In this document: piece after piece, positions 26,273-32,680 of the stretch
How the letters are laid out: each line of letters opens with the position of its first letter
How positions within the stretch are numbered: position 1 is the stretch's first letter
Origin: Bacteroidales bacterium
Lineage (GTDB): Bacteria; Bacteroidota; Bacteroidia; Bacteroidales; UBA932
Assembly: GCA_017451395.1 (NCBI GenBank)
Contig: JAFSPR010000119.1
Span: 1-49,408, forward strand
Length of the DNA stretch: 49,408 nt
Direction: 5' to 3'
The notes under the pieces: model-generated
Told to the model about the DNA's origin: nothing
What the model saw: only the letters and a program-made list of their open reading frames with translations
Databases searched by the model: none
Program-made: the position numbers and the translations under genes

Positions 26273-27639
26273 TACTCCTCCTTCTCTGGCTGAGCCTGCT
26301 CTTCCGGCTTACCCTTCAGGTATGAGGGAAGTTCCATACCGGCCATCTTGAAGAGGTCCTGGAGCGGAGGTACGGACTGCATCATACCGGAAATGAAGTT
26401 GGAAGTGGCGGTTTTCCCGTTGGCATTTGAGCCGGTATCCCATACGGTTACCTTGTCAATGTTGATGCCCTTGACGGCCTCTACCTGAGTCTTGACAAGT
26501 TCGGGGAGTTTGTCGGCAATCATCATCAGGACGGCCTTCTGGGCGTCACCTTCGGCGGCGCCGACCAGGTTGCGGAAACCTTCGGCCTGCTTATTGAGGA
26601 CTTCCTGGATACCGCGTGCCTGGGCGTCCATCCTTGCGAAGATAGCGTCTGCTTCACCCTTTGCCTTGCGGCGGATCTGCTCTGCTTCGGCCTCGGCCTC
26701 AATGATCGTCTTCTGCTTGTCGATCTCTGCGGCAACCACGATGTTCGCCTTCTGGGTGGCCTCCTCACGTTCTGCACGGGCAAGTTCGGCGTCACGCTCG
26801 CTCTGGTAAGCCTCCTCAAGGGCCTTTGCGGCCTGGACCTTTTCTGCGGCAACTGCAAGGCGGTCGGCTTCTGCGGTCTTCTGACGCCTGAGGGCATCGG
26901 AGTTTGCAATTTCAATCTTGGCGTTGTTCTCACCCTTGACAGCGTCTGCGTCTGCGGCGGCAACGTTCACACGGGTGTCTTTATCGGCCTGGGCCTTACC
27001 TGTTTCACCGTAACGGTTCTGCTCCGCGACGCTCTTCTTTGCGTCGTTGATGGCCTTTGCGGCGGCTTCCTTACCAAGGGCCTCGATGTAGCCGGATTCG
27101 TCACGGATATCGGTAACGTTCACGTTGATGAGTTTGAGGCCGATCTTGCGGAGTTCCGCTTCCACGTTTGCGGAGACGCTTGCAAGGAATTTGTCGCGGT
27201 CGGCGTTGATTTCCTCGATGTCCATGGTTGCAATCACAAGACGGAGCTGACCGAAGAGGATATCCGTGGCGATTGACTGGATGCTGTCAGTGGAAAGGCC
27301 AAGGAGACGCTCCGCGGCGTTTGTCATGACCTCCTGCTCCGTGGAGATACCAACGGTGAAGCGGCAGGGAACGTCTACGCGGATGTTCTGCTTGGAGAGG
27401 GCGTTGGTGAGGTTGCACTCGATGGAGATGGGCTTGAGGTCCAGATATGCGTAATCCTGGAACACGGGCCAGATGAATGCTGCGCCGCCGTGTACGCAAC
27501 GGGCCGATGAAGAGCGGCCGGTTTTACCGTAAATTACCAGAATCTTGTCTGAAGGGCAGCGCCTGTAGCGCCTGAGGATAGCGGCCAGCGTCACGAAGAG
27601 CACGGCCACAAGGATGAGGATAAGGGTAAGTGTAGGCAT
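26272..27639 (-). CDS. Flotillin-like SPFH-domain membrane protein
   Basis: This 455-aa protein has an N-terminal membrane segment (about 3-22), an SPFH/band-7 domain (about 30-200), and a long Ala/Glu-rich coiled coil (about 205-360) with KTAEADRLAVAAEKVQAAKA-type heptads. The C-terminal segment around MMIADKLPELVKTQVEAVKGINIDKVTVWD is typical of flotillin oligomerisation regions. Flotillins organise membrane microdomains. It lies 3 nt after the NfeD-like gene, its standard partner, and overlaps the XRE gene. Both the pair and the order are common in bacteria. Confidence 0.92.
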   Translation of the reverse strand: MPTLTLILILVAVLFVTLAAILRRYRRCPSDKILVIYGKTGRSSSARCVHGGAAFIWPVFQDYAYLDLKPISIECNLTNALSKQNIRVDVPCRFTVGISTEQEVMTNAAERLLGLSTDSIQSIATDILFGQLRLVIATMDIEEINADRDKFLASVSANVEAELRKIGLKLINVNVTDIRDESGYIEALGKEAAAKAINDAKKSVAEQNRYGETGKAQADKDTRVNVAAADADAVKGENNAKIEIANSDALRRQKTAEADRLAVAAEKVQAAKALEEAYQSERDAELARAEREEATQKANIVVAAEIDKQKTIIEAEAEAEQIRRKAKGEADAIFARMDAQARGIQEVLNKQAEGFRNLVGAAEGDAQKAVLMMIADKLPELVKTQVEAVKGINIDKVTVWDTGSNANGKTATSNFISGMMQSVPPLQDLFKMAGMELPSYLKGKPEEQAQPEKEE

Positions 27640-27642
27640 AAT

Positions 27643-28236
27643 TTATACGGTATAAGTGTTAATGTCTTCTACAAGGAGGGTGTTGGAATCGATTACATCC
27701 ACAACGCGGATGGGGGTGCCGGTCTTCAGGGCCGATTCTCCCTCATACACTGCGTCATACTCACGGACGGCGCCGGAGATGGTGATCTGGACCTTTCCCT
27801 TTCCCGCACGTGCGCCCGGAATAGTAAGGTACACGGTGCCTTCAGAGCCAGCAGCGGCCTTCTCAAGGTTGATGTTGCCGCTTTGCTGCATGCTTGCAAG
27901 CCATTTGAAAAGGTACATCACGCCGGCAACAAGCGCAACGCCGATAATCACCGACACCAGGATGAGCACCGGCCAGGACGTGATTGACGGCTGCAGGAGG
28001 ATTGCGCTCCAGCCGAAGCCCAGGATAAAGTTCACGAAGTTGCGGAAACTGTACAGGCTGGCGCCGTCCATTGACATATCGGCATCGCCGTCAATGTCAA
28101 AGTCTGCGCTGGCGTCTGCGTCTGCGCCCACGAAAGTGAGGATACTTTGAATGATGAAAATCAGGGTAGCGGCAAGTGTTGCCACCCAGAGGATCTTCAT
28201 AACCGGGGTAAGACCGGCCCACCATAATGTGATCAT
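27643..28236 (-). CDS. NfeD-like membrane protein
   Basis: This 197-aa protein has about three membrane segments (residues 15-40, 68-85, 90-115) and an Asp-rich loop (ADADASADFDIDGDADMSMD). A C-terminal beta-rich OB-like domain (GSEGTVYLTIPGARAGKGKVQ onward) is typical of NfeD partners of flotillins. It is the first gene of NfeD-flotillin-XRE. The promoter is TATCTTTG at 28270-28263 with ATTG 19 nt upstream, and an inverted repeat follows the box directly. Confidence 0.86.
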   Translation of the reverse strand: MITLWWAGLTPVMKILWVATLAATLIFIIQSILTFVGADADASADFDIDGDADMSMDGASLYSFRNFVNFILGFGWSAILLQPSITSWPVLILVSVIIGVALVAGVMYLFKWLASMQQSGNINLEKAAAGSEGTVYLTIPGARAGKGKVQITISGAVREYDAVYEGESALKTGTPIRVVDVIDSNTLLVEDINTYTV

Positions 28237-28239
28237 TGT

Positions 28240-28263
28240 GCAAAAGATTTTGGTTTCTTTTGC
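28240..28263 (-). promoter_or_regulatory. Inverted repeat at the transcription start of the NfeD-flotillin-XRE unit
   Basis: Minus strand: GCAAAAGA, 8-nt AACCAAAA, TCTTTTGC, a perfect 8-bp dyad. It begins at the last base of the -7 box and ends 3 nt before the ATG, so a protein bound here would block transcription. It could equally form a hairpin over the start codon in the mRNA. The XRE protein at the end of the operon is a natural candidate binder. Confidence 0.5.
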
Positions 28264-28293
28264 AAAGATAATAATTAATTATTGAATTGCAAT
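28263..28293 (-). promoter_or_regulatory. Promoter of the NfeD-flotillin-XRE unit
   Basis: Minus strand: ATTG (28293-28290, near -33 consensus TTTG), 19-nt spacer, TATCTTTG (28270-28263). The match to the Bacteroidota promoter is good. Confidence 0.65.
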
Positions 28294-28326
28294 AAAAAAT
28301 TATGAAAATTCAAAAGAATTTACTCT

Positions 28327-29589
28327 TTATTTTACTGTGACGGTGGGAATATCGCTCCAGAGGGTGGTGTAGTGGGGGGAGCGGTGCTCCTGGGCCATAT
28401 GGAACTGGCCGTCTCCCTGGGCGCCCCAGAGAAGGGCCCCGTTGCCGAAACTCTTGTGGATGGAGTCAAGGACCTTTGAGAGGTTCTCGTCGCGCTCCTG
28501 CGCCTCGGTATCGGCCCATATGGAGGCCGATGCGCCTTCCGCCGGGATGATCTTCGTGAACACCACGCCGGCTTTCTTGTAGCCGAACCCCGGCCGGAAT
28601 AGGCTCCTTGCCGTCTTTATGGCCGATGTCACGATGGTGCGGTAGTCGGCCGCCCCGTCAGGAAATACCGTGTACAGGCCGCCGGATGTCTGGGGAAGGT
28701 CCTCCTTGAAGCGGTTTGTCATTGCAAAGACGGCCATTTCCGTTGCCAGGGTGTTCTGGGCGCGGAGTTTTGCCGTGGCGCGTGAGGCGAAGGTTGCAAC
28801 CTGTTCCGTGAATTCCTGAAGTGTTGTTACCTCGTGGGCGAAACTGCGGGAGATGCAGATGCTCTGCCTGGGCTCTATCATATCCTCGAACTCGATGCAG
28901 GGGATGCCCCTGAGTTCCTTCCAGGTGCGGAAGCCGGGGAGGTTGAAGAGTTTTCGGACGGTGGTTTCCTGTAACTGGGTGTAGTCCCAGGCCGTTTTTA
29001 CGCCCATTTCGGATAGTTTTTTCACGCTCCGGCGGCCTATTCCCCAGACGTCTTCCACGGGGAAGGTCCGGAGCACTTTCTCTATGTCCCGGGGCCTCCA
29101 CATATAGCATCCGCCCTGTAGTTTAGGGTATTTTTTGCACAGTTTGGATGCAATCTTCGCAAGGGTTTTGGTAGGGGAGATGCCCACTGAGACGGGAATT
29201 GCCGTGAGGCGCCGGCACTCCCTTGAGATGGTCTTTGCGAGGGCGTCGAAATCGGCCTCCACGCCCGTCAGGTCAAGGAAAGCCTCGTCTATGGAGTACA
29301 CCTCCACGGAAGGCGCAAAGCCCCTCAGGACCTCCTGTACGCGGGCCGACATATCCCCGTACAGCGCAAAGTTGGAAGAGAATACCGCGACGTTGTTACG
29401 TTCGATGATGGGTTTTATCTTGAAAAACGGATCTCCCATCTTGATGCCAAGGGCCTTGGCCTCGTTGCTGCGGGCTATGGCGCAGCCGTCGTTGTTTGAC
29501 AGCACAATCACGGGCTTCCCGTTCAGTTCAGGACGGAAAACCCTTTCGCAGGAGGCGAAAAAATTGTTGCAGTCGGCGAGGGCGTACAT
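28327..29589 (-). CDS. umuC: Y-family translesion DNA polymerase, UmuC-like
   Basis: This 420-aa protein copies damaged DNA. It has the Y-family start YALADCNNFFASCERVFRPEL with the first catalytic Asp, the palm motif YSIDEAFLDL near 100 (Asp/Glu), and the GISPTKTLAKIASKLCKKYP segment near 138. The helix-hairpin-helix region VEDVWGIGRRSVKKLSEMGV is near 175, and the C-terminal little-finger domain is present. Length and C-terminus fit UmuC rather than DinB. It lies 3 nt after umuD. Confidence 0.94.
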   Translation of the reverse strand: MYALADCNNFFASCERVFRPELNGKPVIVLSNNDGCAIARSNEAKALGIKMGDPFFKIKPIIERNNVAVFSSNFALYGDMSARVQEVLRGFAPSVEVYSIDEAFLDLTGVEADFDALAKTISRECRRLTAIPVSVGISPTKTLAKIASKLCKKYPKLQGGCYMWRPRDIEKVLRTFPVEDVWGIGRRSVKKLSEMGVKTAWDYTQLQETTVRKLFNLPGFRTWKELRGIPCIEFEDMIEPRQSICISRSFAHEVTTLQEFTEQVATFASRATAKLRAQNTLATEMAVFAMTNRFKEDLPQTSGGLYTVFPDGAADYRTIVTSAIKTARSLFRPGFGYKKAGVVFTKIIPAEGASASIWADTEAQERDENLSKVLDSIHKSFGNGALLWGAQGDGQFHMAQEHRSPHYTTLWSDIPTVTVK

Positions 29590-29592
29590 CCT

Positions 29593-30009
29593 TTATGCTT
29601 TCTTGATCACCCAGGTCACTACGCCCCAGATGAGGAAATCGTTGTCCGGGCCCACCGGGATGGGCTTGAATTTACGGTTGTGCTCGTTGCAGGGCACAAG
29701 GACTGCTCCCTGAGGGCCGATTTCCACACGCTTGACGGTGTATTCTCCGTCTATGAAGCACACGGCCTTGCAGTCGTTGTAAGGCTCTACCGCGCGGTCC
29801 ACGATTATTATGTCGCCCTCGTCCATATCGGCATCAACCATAGACACGCCGTCTATCCTGAAGAAGAAGGTGGAGGCGTTGTGCCGAACAAGGAGTTTTA
29901 CAAGGTCCAGTTTTTCGCGGAAATCGTCGGCGGGGGAGGGAAAACCCGCTTTCACTTCACCCAGCGGGCTCTCAAAACTCTCTATATTTTCAATCGGTTG
30001 AGGAATCAT
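29593..30009 (-). CDS. umuD: UmuD-like S24 self-cleaving peptidase
   Basis: This 138-aa protein has the LexA/UmuD peptidase layout: the Ala-Gly cleavage site in VKAGFPSP near residues 20-22, the nucleophile Ser in DGVSMVDADM near 56, and the general-base Lys in YTVKRV near 93. Without a DNA-binding domain it is UmuD rather than LexA. Cleaved UmuD pairs with UmuC to form polymerase V. The gene opens divergently from manC across only 38 bp, and its -7 box ends 4 nt before the ATG. No LexA-type palindrome is seen there. Confidence 0.93.
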   Translation of the reverse strand: MIPQPIENIESFESPLGEVKAGFPSPADDFREKLDLVKLLVRHNASTFFFRIDGVSMVDADMDEGDIIIVDRAVEPYNDCKAVCFIDGEYTVKRVEIGPQGAVLVPCNEHNRKFKPIPVGPDNDFLIWGVVTWVIKKA

Positions 30010-30013
30010 AATC

Positions 30014-30041
30014 CAAAGATACGCTTTTTTTACTATATTTG
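30014..30041. promoter_or_regulatory. Back-to-back -7 boxes for umuD (-) and manC (+), both leaderless-type
   Basis: Minus strand TATCTTTG (30021-30014), then GATT and the umuD ATG. Plus strand TATATTTG (30034-30041), then CGTGTT and the manC ATG. The gaps of 4 and 6 nt leave essentially no 5' leader. Any -33 elements would have to lie in the opposite gene. Confidence 0.68.
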
Positions 30042-30047
30042 CGTGTT

Positions 30048-31088
30048 ATGAATACACACGTAGTTATTATGGCCGGTGGAATTGGCAGCAGGCTCTGGCC
30101 GCTCTCCACACCGGATGTACCTAAACAGTTTATTGATATTCTTGGCGTTGGACGTTCCCTGATCCAACTTACCGTAGACCGTTTTGCACCGCTTTGCCGT
30201 CCGGAGAACTTCTGGGTGGTTACCGGTGAGAAGTATGTGGATCTTGTGAGGGAACAACTTCCCGCCATCCCCGTGGATCAGATACTGGCAGAACCCGAAG
30301 GCCGTAACACGGCCCCCTGCATCGCCTACGCCTCCTGGAAAATCCAGCGTAAGGACCCTGAGGCCAATATTGTGGTAACTCCCGCAGACGCCCTGGTGCT
30401 CCGCACAGGAGAATTCGCAGAGACCATCGCAAAGGCCCTGGAATTCACTGCGGAACGGGATTCCATAGTGACAGTGGGAATCGCTCCCACCCGCCCGGAA
30501 ACCGGTTACGGTTACATTCACGCCGCGGAAGCCCTTCGCGGCCAGTTGGTGAAGGTTAGTGAATTCAAGGAAAAACCGGATCTTGATACGGCCATAGGTT
30601 ATCTTGAAGACGGCCACTACTTCTGGAACGCCGGTATCTTTGTATGGAACGTGAACACAATCGTAACGGAACTTCGTAACTACGCTCCCCAGATTGCCGC
30701 CGTTATGGATGAACTCTCACCTTCCTTCTTCACGGATAAGGAGCAGGAAGACCTCCGACGCCTTTTCCCCACCTGCGAGAAAATCTCCATAGACTACGCC
30801 GTAATGGAGAAAAGTCCCCGCATCTACGTGATCGCGGAGGACCTTGCCTGGTCCGACCTTGGAAGTTGGGGCTCCGTAATGACCCACCTGAAGGCCGATG
30901 AAGACGGCAACACCGCCGTGGGCCCGGACGTACGCCTTTTTGACTGCTCCAACTGCCTTGTTCACGTCGCCTCAGAGAAGACCGTAGTGGTGGAGGGCCT
31001 TGACGGTTACATAGTTGCAGAGTCAAAGGACAAACTTCTTGTATGCCGTCTCTCACAGGAGCAGCATATCAAGGAATATTCCGCATAA
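30048..31088 (+). CDS. manC: Mannose-1-phosphate guanylyltransferase
   Basis: This 346-aa nucleotidyltransferase makes GDP-mannose from mannose-1-phosphate and GTP, for fucose and mannose in surface glycans. The nucleotide motif is MAGGIGSRLWPLS at the start, with EPEGRNTAPCI near 80 and the EKPD element of FKEKPDLDTA near 170. It ends after the transferase domain and a short beta-helix part, with no fused isomerase domain. The ATG at 30048 is chosen because the TTG at 30039 overlaps the promoter box. A tRNA cluster follows. Confidence 0.93.
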   Translation: MNTHVVIMAGGIGSRLWPLSTPDVPKQFIDILGVGRSLIQLTVDRFAPLCRPENFWVVTGEKYVDLVREQLPAIPVDQILAEPEGRNTAPCIAYASWKIQRKDPEANIVVTPADALVLRTGEFAETIAKALEFTAERDSIVTVGIAPTRPETGYGYIHAAEALRGQLVKVSEFKEKPDLDTAIGYLEDGHYFWNAGIFVWNVNTIVTELRNYAPQIAAVMDELSPSFFTDKEQEDLRRLFPTCEKISIDYAVMEKSPRIYVIAEDLAWSDLGSWGSVMTHLKADEDGNTAVGPDVRLFDCSNCLVHVASEKTVVVEGLDGYIVAESKDKLLVCRLSQEQHIKEYSA

Positions 31089-31105
31089 AAATTTTTAAAA
31101 AATTT

Positions 31106-31136
31106 ATTGCGGATTCAAAAAAAGTTACTACCTTTG
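31106..31136 (+). promoter_or_regulatory. Promoter of the tRNA-Lys pair
   Basis: ATTG (31106-31109, near TTTG), 19-nt spacer, TACCTTTG (31129-31136). The first tRNA starts at 31158, about 16 nt after the predicted transcription start. Confidence 0.7.
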
Positions 31137-31157
31137 CATTCCCGATTTGGGACGGAG

Positions 31158-31230
31158 GACTCGTTAGCTCAGTTGGTAGAGCACAACACTTTTAATGTTG
31201 GGGTCTCGGGTTCGAGCCCCGAACGGGTCA
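31158..31230 (+). tRNA. tRNA-Lys (anticodon TTT)
   Basis: A 73-nt cloverleaf. The acceptor arms GACTCGT and ACGGGTC pair over 7 bp (one G:U), with discriminator A. The D-arm region is TAGCTCAGTTGGTAGAGCA and the anticodon loop CTTTTAA gives TTT. The T arm is CTCGGGTTCGAGCCCCGAA-like with TTCGA. CCA is not encoded. Confidence 0.97.
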
Positions 31231-31244
31231 CAAGACATACACCA

Positions 31245-31317
<73 letters not shown>

Positions 31318-31319
31318 CT

Positions 31320-31353
31320 AAAAGGGACAATCTCGCAAGGGTTGTCCCTTTTT
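31320..31353 (+). terminator. Intrinsic terminator after the tRNA-Lys pair
   Basis: An 11-bp stem, AAAAGGGACAA with TTGTCCCTTTT, and a loop of 11 nt, ending in a T run. It begins 3 nt after the second tRNA. Confidence 0.88.
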
Positions 31354-31363
31354 ATCTTTATTA

Positions 31364-31394
31364 TTTGCTGAATCAAAAAATATCTTTACCTTTG
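31364..31394 (+). promoter_or_regulatory. Complete promoter in front of the structured leader
   Basis: TTTG (31364-31367), 19-nt spacer, TACCTTTG (31387-31394). This is one of the best promoter matches in the window. Transcription should start near 31399. Confidence 0.8.
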
Positions 31395-31410
31395 CATTGA
31401 AATAATTGGA

Positions 31411-31446
31411 ATGAGTGAGAACTCTAAACGGGCGCCCATCCACTAG
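31411..31446 (+). CDS. Possible 11-codon leader peptide
   Basis: ATG at 31411, about 12 nt after the predicted start, encodes MSENSKRAPIH and stops at 31446. Its last seven codons and the stop lie in the 5' arm and loop of the hairpin at 31426-31459, so ribosome movement would affect that hairpin, as in attenuators. The peptide has no run of one amino acid. It may be a chance frame. Confidence 0.3.
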   Translation: MSENSKRAPIH

Positions 31447-31465
31447 TGGGAGCCCGTTTTCTTTT
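31426..31465 (+). terminator. Terminator-like hairpin inside the structured leader
   Basis: AAACGGGC pairs with GCCCGTTT (8 bp). A G/A mismatch follows, then CCCA with TGGG, loop TCCACTAG. It is followed by TTTTCTTTT. If it works as a terminator it would stop the transcript before the 54-codon gene, which suggests conditional read-through. Confidence 0.65.
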
Positions 31466-31543
31466 ATTAAATCCAGCCGAGGGGAGGTACTGAAACAGGG
31501 AGTCAAATGCTCTTCACTCATTCATTTAAACAATTATTTCATT

Positions 31544-31708
31544 ATGAGAGCATTTTGTAAGGCTGTCAACATCTCCATTAGAATGGAAATCCATAGACTC
31601 GTCAAAGTACGTGCGTACAATCGTATCAGAAATGGCAAAATCGAAAGAGTCCGAACTCACTACCGGAGGTATAGTGGTACCGACAGTCAGGTGACAGTAA
31701 GACTGTAG
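31544..31708 (+). CDS. Small basic protein of unknown function
   Basis: A 54-aa frame with high Arg/Lys content. The central VKVRAYNRIRNGKIERVR, followed by THYRR, matches a general pattern (VRxYxRxxxGKxxxVRxHxR) found in short uncharacterised Bacteroidota and phage-type proteins. This is recognition of a pattern, not a database match. The ATG follows 3 nt after the structured leader. The frame is also open back to a GTG at 31415 inside the leader, so a longer form of 97 aa cannot be excluded. A nucleic-acid-binding role is possible from the charge. It may also be a chance frame in a longer RNA. Confidence 0.5.
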   Translation: MRAFCKAVNISIRMEIHRLVKVRAYNRIRNGKIERVRTHYRRYSGTDSQVTVRL

Positions 31709-31745
31709 CCGAAAGGCATTCCACTTCTATCCCCTCGGCTTTTTG
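31707..31745 (+). terminator. Terminator after the small basic protein gene
   Basis: AGCCGA (31707-31712) pairs with TCGGCT (31735-31740), with GG/CC inside, followed by TTTTTG. The 3' arm (31730-31740) has an even better partner, AGCCGAGGGGA at 31475-31485 in the leader, so two mutually exclusive folds exist. Confidence 0.6.
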
Positions 31746-31766
31746 TTTAAGCCAACATCTCCCACT

Positions 31767-31806
31767 GTGCGGGTGGTGTGACTAATAATTTGCACATCAC
31801 CCGCAC
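31767..31806. repeat. 14-bp hairpin before the TerB/DnaJ gene
   Basis: Arms GTGCGGGTGGTGTG and CACATCACCCGCAC pair over 14 bp with one G:U, around a 12-nt loop. There is no long T run after it. It could be a weak terminator or an operator for the gene at 31886. Confidence 0.5.
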
Positions 31807-31885
31807 CTTTGCCCATATAAATGCCATTATGTCAGTATGATTCCAGCGGACCGATATTTGAAGCAAGGCGGAAAACATCTATGCT

Positions 31886-32632
31886 ATGGGTATTTTCAAG
31901 TGGATTACAGGTATACTTGGATGGGTGACGCTGGGACCCATCGGAGGGCTTATAGGATATATTTTCGGATCTCTTTTTGAAGGCAGGGCGGAAATACCCT
32001 TCCAGGAGGGAGGCACCGCGTCTTCAAGGAGGACTTACTCTGCATCGGAGCAGAGGAACAGTTTCCTTGTGAGCCTTCTTGTTCTGTCATCGGCCGTAAT
32101 AAGGGCCGACGGAAAGGTCCATCAGAAGGAACTGGATACGGTGAGGGACTTTATCCAGAGAAACTTCGGGCAGCAGGCTGTCCCGGAAGCGATGAAAATC
32201 CTGGAGGGTCTTAACTCCCGTCAGGTAAACATCTACGAGGTGGGGCCGCAGATCGCCCTCTATATGAATTACTCCCAGAGGCTCCAACTCTTCCACTACC
32301 TTGTCCAGATAGCCATCGCCGACGGTGAGTTCGCAAAGAGCGAAAAGGGCGTCCTGGAGGCAATAGGAGCCACTATCAGCCTTAATGGAGCGGATATCAG
32401 TTCCGTCATCGCAATGTTCTACAAGGACACCAACTCCGCCTATACCGTGCTTGGTGTTTCTCCCGATGCCACTGACGACGAAGTGCGTACGGCATACCGC
32501 AGGATGGCAATGAAGAACCACCCGGACAAGGTGGCAACCCTTGGCCCCGATGTCCAGAAAGCCGCAGCGGAGAAATTCCGTCAGGTTCAGGAAGCCTATG
32601 AGGCCATAAAGAAGGAAAGGGGTATCAACTGA
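31886..32632 (+). CDS. TerB and DnaJ-domain protein (DjlA-like)
   Basis: This 248-aa protein has an N-terminal hydrophobic Gly-rich segment (ITGILGWVTLGPIGGLIGYIFG), a TerB-like helical domain (about 58-175, with SSAVIRADGKVHQKELD and IADGEFAKSEK repeats), and a C-terminal J domain (about 185-248, AYTVLGVSPDATDDEVRTAY, with the HPD tripeptide in NHPDK). This is the architecture of the membrane-anchored co-chaperone DjlA, which stimulates DnaK. A degenerate box (GATATTTG) lies about 25 nt upstream. It is 48 nt before the helicase-nuclease gene, which has its own box. Confidence 0.92.
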   Translation: MGIFKWITGILGWVTLGPIGGLIGYIFGSLFEGRAEIPFQEGGTASSRRTYSASEQRNSFLVSLLVLSSAVIRADGKVHQKELDTVRDFIQRNFGQQAVPEAMKILEGLNSRQVNIYEVGPQIALYMNYSQRLQLFHYLVQIAIADGEFAKSEKGVLEAIGATISLNGADISSVIAMFYKDTNSAYTVLGVSPDATDDEVRTAYRRMAMKNHPDKVATLGPDVQKAAAEKFRQVQEAYEAIKKERGIN

Positions 32633-32666
32633 TGCCGTATCCTGAAAGAAAAAGGAAATAATTGAG

Positions 32667-32674
32667 TATATTTG
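32667..32674 (+). promoter_or_regulatory. Promoter -7 box directly before the AddA-like gene (leaderless)
   Basis: TATATTTG followed by TATGGT and the ATG at 32681. The TTG at 32672 lies in the box and cannot be the start. The 6-nt gap implies an almost leaderless mRNA. Confidence 0.65.
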
Positions 32675-32680
32675 TATGGT

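Larger units (their letters stand above)
31399..31540 (+). ncRNA. Structured 5' leader, possible cis-regulatory RNA
   Basis: From the predicted transcription start to 3 nt before the next ATG, the RNA can close on itself. 31399-31408 pairs exactly with 31531-31540 (10 bp) and 31409-31418 with 31514-31523 (10 bp), with a 7-nt bulge on the 3' side. Inside are an 11-codon frame, a terminator-like hairpin (31426-31465) and the segment AGCCGAGGGGA (31475-31485), which is exactly complementary to the transcript's 3' end (31730-31740). I recognise no known riboswitch, tmRNA, 6S or RNase P core. It could be an attenuator or part of a stand-alone RNA. Confidence 0.55.

Noticed and set aside
31399..31745. 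tmRNA, RNase P RNA or 6S RNA
   Set aside because: I see no tRNA-like ends with a tag frame, no GAGGAAAGTCC core, and no single central bubble; a formal Rfam scan could still change this.
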